A stretch of DNA of 56,201 bases from NCBI GenBank assembly GCA_024811115.1, contig JAKOGH010000817.1, positions 1 through 56,201 on the forward strand, read 5' to 3'. Positions within the stretch are counted from its first letter, which is position 1; every line of letters starts with the position of its first letter. Position numbers and translations under genes: made by a program. The DNA is from Terana coerulea. Taxonomy: Eukaryota > Basidiomycota > Agaricomycetes > Polyporales > Phanerochaetaceae. Shown here in pieces: positions 11,767-22,363 of the stretch. Under the pieces are notes generated by a model. The model saw only the letters and a program-made list of their open reading frames with translations, was not told where the DNA came from and did no database searches.

Positions 11767-12135
11767 TCTACACTCCAAGTCGAACTTATTGGCAGTCAAA
11801 CCCCTACTCGCATCTCCAAAGGAGCAGCCGGACTTACACTGCATGCCTACCACAACCACACAGTTAAATCCAACTTGCGGACAATAGTGCCTATCGGCAT
11901 TAAAATTCAGCTACTAAGTGGAACTTGTGGCCGTATTACATCATGCAACCGACTTTCTAACAAAAGAGTTGAAGCAGTTACTAAAGTGATTGACCGCAAC
12001 TACAAAGACGAGATACAAGTAACTCTTGTAAACAACAGCGACTTCAACTTTGTAGTTAAAATTGGCGATCAGGTGGCTCAGTTCATTATCAAACGGATTA
12101 CGGATGTCAACATTGAAGTAGTTGGTCTACAGTAA
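11767..12135 (+). pseudogene. dUTPase-like domain at the pol C-terminus of gypsy element 1
   Basis: One open frame of about 122 codons shows the trimeric dUTPase pattern in the right order. STLQVELIG and GAAGLTLHA match motif 1 (11821-11847). VPIGIKIQL comes next, then GRITSCNRLS at motif 2 (11929-11958). VIDRNYKDEI matches motif 3 (11983-12015). NNSDFNFVVKIGDQVAQFI matches motif 4 (12031-12087). Motif 3 keeps the catalytic Asp and Tyr. Motif 1 has Thr in place of Asp, motif 2 has lost the usual PRSG, and no Gly-rich motif 5 follows before the stop. Active dUTPases hydrolyse dUTP and keep uracil out of DNA; some retroviruses carry one. This copy is probably inactive. Confidence 0.75.
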
Positions 12136-12161
12136 ATTGGCAAATTCTCAACGGAGCTCAA

Positions 12162-12178
12162 ACCTGAGGAGGGGATAA
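12162..12178 (+). other. polypurine tract of gypsy element 1
   Basis: GAGGAGGGGATAA lies directly before the 3' LTR. This is the expected primer site for plus-strand DNA synthesis. Confidence 0.7.
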
Positions 12179-12731
12179 TGTCATAAATTTCCCTCAGCGC
12201 TAGTCTACAGCGCTTAGAGTGTAACATTAAGTCACGGAAGTCGTCATACAGCGTTACAAGATGCTAGATCAGTTTGCCATGTGCTTATCGCATGGACATT
12301 AGGGATATGCCTTATACGGACGTAGGATCCCAGACTCTGGTTTGGAACTGTTCTGACTATGACCTCAGTATGATATCAGTATGACATCATGGACTGGTAG
12401 TGTACAGTAGCTTGATTAGAACATCTAGATAGTGTTAATGTTAGTATGATAGCTAGGTCAGATCCGATAAGGGAGTTAGAGCGCGGTATGCTCTAGAGCT
12501 TTAGTCATGGATCATCTGACTGTATCAGTCAGCACATGGTATTGGAGGTCTTAGATAGTGTCTGGGGTCCCTCTACACATGTGATATAAAGAGGGCTGGT
12601 CTGAGGGCTAACACCCCAGACTCAACAACATTGTTGTTTCATATCTCCTCTACTCACTTTACTCAAAGTCCTCTGCTCTCCCCAACCCCTCCAAGCATTC
12701 CTAGCAGGTGAGTATTAGAGTTTTGTGATAG
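12179..12731 (+). repeat. 3' LTR of gypsy element 1
   Basis: It begins TGTCATAAA and ends TTTTGTGATAG, and is collinear with 4917-5474. TGTCATAAA and the inverse of the end (TATCACAAA) form imperfect terminal inverted repeats. A promoter-like GATATAAAGAGG is at about 12584. Confidence 0.85.
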
Positions 12732-12736
12732 GACAC
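12732..12736. repeat. target-site duplication of gypsy element 1 (right)
   Basis: GACAC, paired with GACAA at 4912-4916. Confidence 0.5.
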
Positions 12737-14765
12737 CTTTGGTCTCTCCTTTCTGCATTAGCCCAACATCGGCATGATGTCTAATCATAAACATAAGTAA
12801 GTTCAATATGCATCAGATGAGACGCTCTCTTGCTCACCTTCCATGAGTAACAAGTGCGGCAGCAATCTCGCCGACATGCTCAAACTCAGTGAATGCTTCC
12901 TCAAACTGCATAAGACTTGCAACATGCTTGTCGAAGACCTTCTTGTTTTTGAGCTCTGTGAAAGTTGTATTGACAAATGTGCTGGTAGACCACTCAGTGA
13001 TGGCAAACTCAAGCTGTGATCAGATCAGATCAGAAGTCAATTGAAAAGTAAGAGTCATGTGTACCATAGTAGCTATAAATGCGATCACAGGAATGCCGAA
13101 GTCCTCATTGAAAATTTCTTCGTACTGGATGCTGATAGACGTACGGTTTTGTAGGCAACATGGCAAAGCAGATTGCCTATGGCCTTGTTTTTGTACATGC
13201 CGACATGCTCATCTTGAGGCCTGTTGAGCTCATCTTCAGGCTTGTTGAGCTCATAGACCTATACAACGAGACAGTCAGTACATAGTAGCAGTGGTGTATG
13301 TTTGACAATGTATCAGGTAGGTGAAGCTGTGCTCAACTTGGACAAGGAGATTGTTAGCAGTGAGGATGTTGTTTCTGATGGCATCGTCATCAAATCCAGT
13401 CTGGAATTGATAGATGTTCTGTGTGACAGTCTAGGCATGTCCTTTCACCTTGCCTTTCATAGAAGTTCCCTTGCGAGTAAGCTGCCGACGATATATCAGA
13501 CAGGGGTGCAAGTAAAAAAGAGAAAGAACCATACCATTTTGGAAACCTCATGAGTGAGAGTGAATTTAGTGTCATGATGGCAATTGGCCTCTGCAAAGGC
13601 AGCTTTCACCCAACTATCTTGCTCGTGGGACTTAGGAAATGCACTCAAAAGGAGGATTTGCACCTTATACAGCTTTTCAGTGGTTACAATAACGTCTTTG
13701 ATGTTGTCCTCAAAGTTCTGATGGCATGCACGACTGTCGCTATGGCTTTTGGCAACCTTCTGGATCTTCTGCGGCAGAAGAGCGGTGCTGTCATCCTCAG
13801 CAAGTCCTCATCTGATGTAGATTGTCTACGCTTGTGTGCAGCTTCTACTCGTAAAGATGACTGGACAACTCAGCAATGAGGGCAAACATAACTCACCTAA
13901 GCCAGGCAGAAAAGACTGGTACTCTTCTTCCTCATCGTCAACAGCAATGAGCTCCTTGAGCTCCTTGTCTAAGCTATGCAAGTCATAGTACAATGCCTCC
14001 AGGTTGTTATTGTCATTGCAGCCGGAAAGCCGCAGTGTCAACAACATCTATATCATAATCAAACAGATCTTCAGCCGGCTGTAGGACCGATGTTGGTAGC
14101 AGGATGTGCGCTAATATCGCAGTTGCCTGCATGATGTGCATGATAAAGCATCAGTATAGTAAGCAGCAAAGAGTGTGGCCGACTTACCACCCTCAGGCTC
14201 AACTGTGTCATCATGTTTAGCAGGCTCTTCATGATATCGAACAGTGTGTGCTGGAGTAGCCTGGGCTGCTTGCTTTAAACTTGGTGGTGGATTCTCTCTA
14301 CTCTGAGCATAGTGGTGTTGAAAGAGAGAGCACACTAGACCTTTTGAGAAATCTAGTAGCAGGACAAGCAGTGCCGGCCTGCTTTGATGCTTCAGCTGGC
14401 TTGAGGTAGCTGCCACGGCCGGAACAGTCCCTTTGTTTGGAGCTCTTGGTAGGACCTTCTTGACAAGGTCAACGGCTCAGCTTGCAAACTAAATCGTACA
14501 TTAATACAAAATGAAAAATATAGTCACACCAAGGTACAATTTACTGATCCAGTGGTTGCACCTTGAACTTTGTGTGCAACAGCTTTCTCTTGGCGGATTG
14601 GTGGCTTAGGCTGTTTTTTGGCGGCGGCAGCCTCTTTTGTTCAGCTAAATACGGCATTGAATAGGGCATCTTGAACTAAAATCAAGAAAATGTGTACCCA
14701 TTTCCTTCCTGTTCTGCAGAGGGTTGCTGCTGCTGCTTGCTAGTGGTCGTAGTCTCTTGAGACAT
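12732..14765 (-). pseudogene. DUF6532 domain protein, interrupted by gypsy element 1
   Basis: This is a multi-exon minus-strand gene starting at ATG 14765 (SQETTTTSKQQQQ). The N-terminal part is Gln/Lys/Pro-rich with an acidic stretch (VDDEEEEYQ). The domain follows: TEKLYKVQILLLSAFPKSHE and DSWVKAAFAEAN (about 13560-13670), then KVKGHA and YQFQTGFDDDAIRNNIL (about 13360-13460). YEEIFNEDFGIPVIAFIATM and LEFAITEWSTSTF (about 12950-13130) end it, matching the DUF6532 pattern of basidiomycetes. An in-frame TAG (13431-13433) breaks the domain, and another frame change lies near 13150. The last exon (RHHADVG, about 12775 downward) runs directly into the LTR. DUF6532 has no known biochemical role to my knowledge. 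The gene is divergent from the Plavaka transposase at 15.2 kb. Confidence 0.65.
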
Positions 14766-15189
14766 GATGGATGGCAAAGAAGATAAGTGGATAATGCAAG
14801 GTGTTGAGCTAGTCGATATTGCTTTGCAAGGAAGGCGGGCTTGAATTAATTAGGTACTATACAGTCACTGATTGCAAGGCCTCATCATCCGAGTCATTGA
14901 GCAGGGCCAGTATCAGTAACCCTAGTTTAGGGCTCAGCCAGTCAACTCCCACACACATTTACGACACACTTTGAAACATCCCCTTCTAACCTTCTAGGCT
15001 ACGGTAATATTTCTGCTATGTTTTCCAAACTGAAAACCAAGCTGCTATTGAAGAAGCATTGCTGTGGATTCTGCAGAAAGGGGTTGCTGATGCTTGCAGG
15101 AGTAAAACTCCATATTTAAAATAGCCCCGCCTGTCATGCATAATGAGATGCGCAAATCGATGCACCTATGCCCTCAGTAAGTCACCTAC
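14766..15189. promoter_or_regulatory. divergent spacer between the DUF6532 gene and the Plavaka transposase
   Basis: About 420 bp separate the two divergent starts. No exon was seen. It may serve as a shared promoter if both genes belong to one element, which is an inference. Confidence 0.3.
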
Positions 15190-15905
15190 TTGACAACTAC
15201 GAGCCTGCAACTACACACCATTCAGAGTTCCGGCATAGACATTGATATGGCCTCATATTTTGAAACCTCGGACAACTTTCAGACTGCTGACCAGCCTGAG
15301 GCAGCTGCAGCTAAGTCGCATCAAGCTTCTGTCGAGAATGTCATGACTTGGATGAATTCAGGGAGGAAGCCAGGGAGCGTTTATAAGTATCTGCTGGAGG
15401 GTTTAGAGGCAAGTGCAGAGCTGGGAGAAGGAGAGACAAGATTTGAGGAACGGCGTCATGAGAACAAGGAGCAGAACCGAGAGCCATGGGCACCCTATCC
15501 AGAACATTTGGAAGTGGGAGCTCGTTCATTTTCTTGTGAAGAACCTCAGCCATAACAAGATCAAAGAGTTCCTGAAGTTAGACATGGTAAGCTCATCTAT
15601 CAGCATTGCTTGCAGAAATGGCAGCTCATCAAACTTACCTTGGCAGATTGGACAATGTAATCTTACCGTGAGGAGCAAGTATAAATTTTTCCAGCAACTA
15701 GACAAGCTCCTGCAAGCTGGTGAATGGTTGCTCAAGGAGGTCACTGTCACTGGCGACTTACTGGGTGATGATGGGAAAACTCCCCTTACGGAGAAGGTGG
15801 AGGTGTGGTATCGAGATCCAGTAGAATGTATTTGGGAGTTAATCGGAATCCACTCTTCTGTGACGTGATGGCATATACTCCTGAGTGTGTATATCTGGAA
15901 ACTGA
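15190..15905 (+). pseudogene. Plavaka transposase, N-terminal part
   Basis: The reading begins near MASYFETSDNFQTADQPE (15250) and carries the N-terminal region common in Plavaka-type genes. The landmarks are PWAPYPEH, then WELVHFLVKNLSHNKIKEFLKLDM (about 15510-15586). An intron of GTAAGC...CAG follows, then KYKFFQQLDKL, EVTVTGDLLGDDG and VEVWYRDPVECIWELIG. A frame change near 15505 and a one-base loss at 15845-15849 (GGAATCC for expected GGAAATCC) break the frame. In the restored frame NPLFCDVMAYTPE continues to about 15890. The remaining domain resumes 1.3 kb downstream. It would be part of a cut-and-paste type transposase. Confidence 0.75.
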
Positions 15906-17205
15906 AACAGTGCTATATAGTGGATATAGCAGCCGTATACGTACCTACCCTCCCTTGGTATATAGCGAGCACGTTGCTACGTAGCACACCCGTAGCAGGA
16001 CTGCTACGGCTGCTACGGCTGCTATGGGCACCACATATCAACATCTAATCTAGCCTGCCAACTACACCCAAATTAGGCTTATGCTCGGCCGTCAAATGGA
16101 TCTCAAGTGCTCAGTGCTGCCTAGTCACGGTAGGGCTACCGCTAGTTATGGTGCACCATTTTACACATGGGACAGAGGGAAATAGTGACAAGAATGAATA
16201 TATTCAATGAACTGAAACAAATGTTATATTTTATTTGACCAGAAAACAAACGAGATACAGCAGATGAGGACACTGGTGGTGGTAGCAGCTGCAAGCTGTG
16301 TGTAACACACTCCATAATCCGGCATGTGCCAGTGCACGTCTAGTGCATACTCTCAAGCGGCAAGTAAGGTGTCAATAGTGGTGATGGTGGCACCGCCGCA
16401 TATGGCATGCATATGTCGAAGCCACACCCTGCCGGCCGCCTGCTCAGGTTGTCCATGCATGCTTAGTGCATACTCGAGTGGCAGCATGCTCATTGCATCT
16501 AGCATCAAGCCGCTGGCGCTGGCACATTGCCGCAGCAGTCAGAGAGGTGTTGATGCTTCAGCTACGAGGGAATTTCTGTGAGTGAAAGGGAACCAGGTGG
16601 TGACTCTGGCAACAAAAATGGTAGATGTGTGGAATAGTCATGCATTTCCTTAAGTGAGATGAGTGGGAGCAGTGATGGGCTCAGGGCTGCAGGAGAAGGG
16701 AATGTGATGAGACAGGCAGGGCTCAGAGAGCATTGTGGGAACCAAATATAAGAGAAATCAAGCGTAGCAATCCCAGTAATGCCATAGCTTGCTGGTAGCA
16801 GCAGATCTGCTACGGTAGCTGGTACGATAGAGAAAAGGGTGCTATGGTAGTGGAAGAGTGCTACGAGCAACTATATAGCACCGACACTGCTACTGTAGCA
16901 GGTGCACAGCTATGTAGCTATGAGGTGTGTAGAAGTGCAGCGCATATAGCAGCATACACTCCTACTGAGGCCTGAGAAAGCTAGGATAGTTACTCACCTG
17001 TAGGCTGGTTGGTTTACACGTAAGTGGGTTGAGAGTTGAAAGAGTCTTATTATGTATGATGCAGAGAGCTGCCTTACATACAATACAGGGTGGCTGTACT
17101 ACAAACAGATACAAATATATACCAGGACAACAGACAATAGAAATCGTCATGGTGGAACCTGGTAGAACAATAGAGAAGATGTGAGCATAGCGCTTACGGC
17201 ATCTA
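15906..17205. repeat. palindrome-rich insert (GCTAC/GTAGC words) splitting the Plavaka gene
   Basis: No coding exon is seen. The segment is dense in GCTAC/GTAGC words: a perfect 12-bp palindrome TGCTACGTAGCA (about 15975-15986), a hairpin with 9-bp stems and 2-bp loop (CCGTAGCAG-GA-CTGCTACGG, 15990-16009), and clusters at about 16800-16955. CAGTGCTATATAG (about 15909) and CTATATAGCACCG (about 16871) are near-inverse repeats. A short imperfect direct duplication around TAGTGCATACTC lies at about 16340 and 16460. This may be a non-autonomous element or an oversized intron; which one is undecided. Confidence 0.45.
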
Positions 17206-19869
17206 TCCTGACTCAACAAGGTGGTTCCAGATGTATTTCTTGATGAAGAGAAGACCAACCGATGCTATGATGAGATGTGGACCACTGATTGGTGGTGGAA
17301 AACACAGGTAAGCCACATGATAGCTTGCTCGTCACAGCTACATCAGCAAAGTTGCATTGGTGCTGAGCAGTGCTGACAGGTACTGATGAAGTCATCTCAG
17401 CACGCTTCAGTCCCTTCAGTGCTGTCAGCACCTGCCAGTCTCAGTAGTCGTTTTGAGAGCTCTCAGATGTTTTTGACCCCTCTTGCATCTGACTCTTGCA
17501 GCAAAGCTTCGGTGAGTAAACCATTATCATTCACGTCCAGCATAGATTATGAAACAAGAGGAACTAAGAAAATACAAAATCTAGTAAAAGTCCGGCTTCG
17601 GCAGGGCTTGAACTTCGGTCCCAAACTGTTCGTCAGTGCTCTCAGTGCCCGTCAGCGCTCATCAGTCGTCAGCGCTTGTACGTTTCGCTGATGTAGACAC
17701 TTACAGCATCACCTATGACCAGGAGAAAATGCCGGTAGGCGCAACTATTGCTTCTGTCATACTGGCATCAGACAAAACGAAGCTATTGCAATTTCGAGGT
17801 GACCAGACCACCTGTCCAGTCTACCTTTCAATTGGAAATATTGCAAAGGAGCAGCGTCGTCAAATCTCCGCTCAAGCCACAGTTCTAATTGGCTACATAC
17901 CAGTTTCCAAGCTTGAGTGCTTCACCGAAGACACTCGCTCGCTTGCTGGCTACCACCTCTTTCATCACTGCATGCGAACGATACTCAACTCGCTCGTTGA
18001 AGCTGGCAAGAGCGGCATCGAAATGGTGTGCGCTGATGAAATGATTCGCCGCATCTATCCTATTCTTGCCGCGTACGTCGCCGACCACCCTGAGCAATGC
18101 TTAGTCGTAAACGTGAAGGAGAACACCTGTCCTCGTGGGACGGTCGCTCCAGATGACTGTGGCGAACCAAGCGGCTGTCATCACCGCGGCGTCAGCGAGA
18201 CGCTGAAGATCCTGGAGCAGCATTTGCGAGGAGAAGACCCACCTAAGTTCACGGAGCAGGGACTACGTGCCGTCTACAATCCCTTTTGGAAGGACTTTCC
18301 CCACTGCGACATCTTCTCCTGCATCACTCCGGATATCCTCCATCAGCTTCACAAAGGTGTCTTCAAGGACCGCCTCGTCAAGTGGGTTACGTCTATTATT
18401 GGGGAAGATGAGCTCGATCGCCGGTTCAAGGCAATGGCGGACATACCTGGGTTGCGACGCTTTGCGAAGGGGATTTCACACGTCAAACAGTGGACCGGAG
18501 CCGAGCACAAGGAGATGCAGAAGGTCTTCATGGTGCTTCTTGCCGGCGCTGTTCCGAAGGATGTTCTCACCGTTGTTCAGGCGGTCGTTGACTTCATCTA
18601 TTACACCCAGTTCCAGCTTCACACCACGGCGTCGCTCCAAGCGCTCGAGACTGCACTAAGAATTTTCCATGCATACAAGAAGGTTTTCGTACAGCTGAAA
18701 GTACGTGAGCATTTCAACATCCCAAAAATCCATTCTATGATTCATTACCTGGAGGCGATCAAGCAAAAGGGCGCTCTGGATGGATTCAACACGGAGCTCT
18801 TCGAGCGTCTTCACATCGACTACGCAAAGCTCGGCTATCGCGCCGGCAACCACCGGGACTTCATCGCCAACATGACCGTTTGGTTGAGGCGTCAGGACGC
18901 GATTGAGCTACGTTCCGCATATCTGGAATGGCTGGATCAGAAGGCGAAGGACGAAGCAGCTCGTCTTCAGGAAGAACGAGTAAGCGCTGCGGCCAACAGC
19001 TCACAAGTGCTGGCGGCAGTACCGGCCGACGACGACACGGTAGACTCTGATTCCGAGGTTGAGCGTGAAGACTTACGGTTCTCTGTGGTGCAGACACCCC
19101 GCAAGTACCGGATAGCGAAGCATCCTCCGTATCCGCGGACGCTCCTCCAAACGCTGGAGCATGACCATGGTGCGACGGAGTTCTTGCCGGCAATGCGGTC
19201 CTTCACTCAGGAACTGCGTCCCGGAATCGCTCCCGAGTTTCTTCCCACCCATCTCACAACCTATCGGACCTACAAGCAGGTCAAATTCCTCCGTCCCTGG
19301 AACCCATTCGTCAGCTCCAAGCGTGTGTTTGAGACTGTCCGTGCGACTGCTGCCGTACCTGCGTCCGGCCGATGTGCCCGCATCTCTGGTCACTTTGACA
19401 CGGTGATCCTGGTTGAGAAACCGGAAGTGTATGATCTTCGTCGCCCTGGGTCCTTAGATGGTAAGTTTTCACATTAAACGCAGGCAGTATCACTCACGTT
19501 CTTTAACCTCTAGGCCTTCGCGCAGGGCGCATTCATGCGATCTTTGAGATGCCGCCGCAGTACGGACGGCTGCCTCATCCTCTCCTGTACGTTGAATGGT
19601 ACACGCCATTTCAACGAGTAGACCCGCATACTGGTATGTTCCAAGTTGCGTGATCAACGCGCAACCTGCGACCAAACGCGACGATTGTTCCTGCCGATAG
19701 GATTGTCGCGTTGTGTCACTTAGCTGGCAAGTGTGGACAGGAGATCAGCCGCGAATGGACAACGGACAACGTTTTAGACAAGGCAGATACCTTTTTTATC
19801 AATCCCTATCGCTCTATCGGCCTCTTCTCCTGCGATTCGACCCTTTGTATACTCGTTCACGGTTGTTGA
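17206..19869 (+). pseudogene. Plavaka transposase, catalytic core and C-terminus
   Basis: The exon at 17213-17310 encodes YDEMWTTDWWWKTQ and ends at GTAAGC. After an intron, the long exon (about 17734-19460) starts MPVGATIASVILASDKT. It carries PVYLSIGNI, ATVLIGYIPVSKLECF, SLAGYHLFHHCM, EMVCADEM, FPHCDIFSCITPDILHQLHKGVFKDRLVKW, GLRRFAKGISHVKQWTG, EHKEMQKVFMVLLAGAV, EHFNIPKIHSMIHYLEAI and ELFERLHIDYAKLGYRAGN, the usual Plavaka order. A 53-bp intron (GTAAGT...CTCTAG) leads to RIHAIFEMPPQYGRLPHPLLYVEWYTPF. A TGA at 19651-19653 sits where family members have Arg (consistent with CGA to TGA). The frame then continues STRN...NVLDKADTFFINPYRSI to about 19869. Apart from that stop this half is almost intact. 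Confidence 0.85.
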
Positions 19870-20199
19870 CTTGAATGTAACACTGTGCGCTAACGTTCTC
19901 GCAGATGATGATGTAAGCACTGGCGTCAATATTCTTTCCCGTATGCAGCGTGCGTCGTTACATAGCGATGTCTCCGAACCGGTATGTATGGTGTATACTC
20001 TATCGTTGCGTTACAGAAGTATGTACACTGTGTATCTCACTTGCTAAGGTAAGTGCAGTGCAGAGTGGTCCCGGGGGTGCAGGCCAAATGCTTGAAGGTC
20101 GATGCCGGTCTCGCGGGTCTGAGCATCACACACGGGGGCATAGAGCGGTCTACATGGTGAGTGCGGTGTAGACTGCTGGCTGAGTGGTCTCACAAAAAC

Positions 20200-22363
20200 A
20201 TTTTCTCCAGATACTTTGATTCGTGCAAAAATACAACTCAGTCTACCAGGTCAACGATCCGTATGACCCAGATGACCGAACACAGTCGCAGAAGATAGAA
20301 TTCGCCCGCTTCAAGCGCGAAGTTTATCAAAAAGTCCTCAGGGTCATCTTTGGTCCCCTGCGACAGCCGTCAAACTCCGGAGAAGTCGTTACATGCGAAG
20401 ACAAGCATGACCGGGCTGTTTGGCCTGGTATCCTTATCGACTCAGTTGACTTTCAGGAGGCTCCAGCCACCTGCACCATTCGTGCAGCATTAGCCAATCA
20501 TCCATGCCCGCAGTGCTTGGTACACAAGTGTGATCTGCATCGACTGACCAAACACAGCGCCCCACGCACAGCAAGAGATATGCAGGCCATTTACCAGCAG
20601 GCGAGCACAGCCAGCACGAAAACGGAGAAGGAGCAAATTCTTCAAGATAACGGGCTTCACGACACCGAGGTACGATATGCAGACCACCAATGACCGAACT
20701 GTTGTTCTAATATCGCGCAGAATTTCTTCTGGTCCATGGGGAATTCGGATCCACATGAGGCAGTTAGTTACGACACCCTACATGCGGACGACCTCGGCAA
20801 GTTCAGGAAGCATCTCTGGCCGCTGCTTCTCGAGATCCTTAAGAACCTTGGTCGTAAGGGGATGTTGACAAGAAAGGAAGCTGAAATCTACTGGCTCGAT
20901 TGCGTTGAACCCTCACGCTTTGTTGCAGCATGATGGCTGTCCCTCGGTGGTCAAAATTGAAGCACTTCAACAATGTGACGACTGTGGAATACACCGATGG
21001 TCAAGGGTTTTTGGACATTCTCAAGGTGCGTAACATGTGAAGAAATCTTCCCATACCTCACGTGCTCAACACTTCCCATACTAGCGCCTTCTTCCGTGCA
21101 TCGTGCAACTCCTACCTCCGAAGTCACCGTTGGTTCACTGCCTTCGCGCCTATGCCAAGTTCCGCATGTTGATTGGTCTGTCGTGCGTCAGCGAAGACCA
21201 CCTCCGCATGATACAGGAGACGCTCAAGACGTACGAGGGTCTATATGAGGTAAGTGGCCATTATACCTCCGAAATTGTGTCGTTCTCAGCGGGTTTTATT
21301 TGTAGAAAGTCAGCAAGCTGTACGGCAAGAGCTTTGACTTTCTCAAGCAGCACTTTTCGCAGCATGCCGTCCCGGACATTCGGAACAAAGGCTCACTGAA
21401 GAACACAGTCACGCGACCAGGAGAGGGAGTTATACAGAAATCCAAAGAGGCATATGACCAGACAAACGGAAAGGACGCTGAACTCCAGGTGCGCCTCGAA
21501 GTCTAACATCAGCCGTGGTTTCTCTGAGAGCCAATCCATACACAGATGGCAAAAATTGATGAGAACCAGGAGGCCATTGCACGCATACGCATGGCCGTTG
21601 ATGAAGCAGACAACAACTCCAAAGAAGACGATAGCGGGGAAGACTCGGAAGCAGAGAAGAGCAAGGCACCGAAGCGCAAGTCAGCACGTGAGGAAGACGA
21701 TGACTCGGATGCCAGCTGGTCTCTCGGCGCGAAGCGCAAGGTCACAACTGCTCTCGCAGTCGAGGAACGTCTCTCGCGGACCCGTCCTACCGTGACTTTT
21801 CTCGCCGCCTCCTCACATTTCTGACTAATCATATTTCTGATGAACCCGAGCTGCAGCATATGCAGTACCTACGAGGACGTCTGCGACCATTTTTGTCCCA
21901 CTCTCATCAAACCGACCGTATTTATGAGATCATACCGCATTCATGCTTGTATCTATGTTACCAGTCCCTTGAAGACTGGCCCGAGGGTCGGGATATCCTC
22001 CGATGCAACAGCAACTTCCACGGAGAGCCTCGCTTCGACTGCGCGATCCTTAGGCTCGACTCGAACGAGCTCGCGGGTATCCGTCCACTGGCGCTCTGCC
22101 GAGTTGTGCTGCCATCGGGACGAAAGCACGACGTTGCGCTCGTACGGCGGTTCAAACGCAGCAAGTGGCAACCGGGTACATTTTGGGATGGTTGTCGTGT
22201 TCTGGAGGAAGAGAGGTCATCGTCGTTTGTGTTCGTTGAGTACCTGGTCCGGGGTGCACACATGATCCCGACGTTCAAAAACAAGAGTGTCGAGACCCGT
22301 AGGTTTTATTTCAATGACTTGGTAGATGGAGACATGTTTCTACGAGCGTCACAGGCCCAATAA
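20200..22363 (+). pseudogene. second Plavaka-like transposase
   Basis: The exons are split by short introns and at least one frame break. FARFKREVYQKVLRVIFGPL, the Cys pair of HPCPQCLVHKCDLHRL and the Lys/Gln-rich linker (20223-20670) come first. A GT-AG intron leads to NFFWSMGNSDPHEAVSYDTLHADDLG and HLWPLLLEIL (20721-20850). PRWSKLKHFNNVTTVEYTDGQ (about 20940-21005), LRAYAKFRMLIGLSC (about 21130-21185) and a helical region with an acidic/basic nuclear-type tail (21546-21800) follow. The end (21860-22363) has SLEDWPEGRDILRCNSNFHGEPRFDC, typical of the C-terminus of such transposon proteins. It is a different lineage from the copy just upstream. TGA at 20931 breaks the frame. Confidence 0.7.

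Larger units (their letters stand above)
4917..12731 (+). mobile_element. degenerate Ty3/gypsy LTR retrotransposon with C-terminal dUTPase-like domain
   Basis: Two LTRs of about 555 bp enclose, in order, gag remnants, retropepsin, reverse transcriptase, RNase H, integrase and a dUTPase-like domain, all on the plus strand. The protease-RT-RNaseH-integrase order places it in Ty3/gypsy. No chromodomain was seen after the integrase. Coding is broken by frameshifts and stops throughout; one stop (TAA at 11284-11286) replaces the usual Gln of the integrase motif HPQ-DGQTE. A purine tract precedes the 3' LTR. The element sits within the last exon of a DUF6532 gene transcribed from the opposite strand. 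Confidence 0.9.

Noticed and set aside
16324..16581. Cys/Ser-rich plus-strand open frame as a possible small secreted protein
   Set aside because: It lies in the palindrome-rich insert, has no signal peptide and partly consists of a short imperfect direct repeat.
19073..19393. Minus-strand open frames opposite the Plavaka core
   Set aside because: The composition and lack of motifs fit antisense shadows of the transposase exon.
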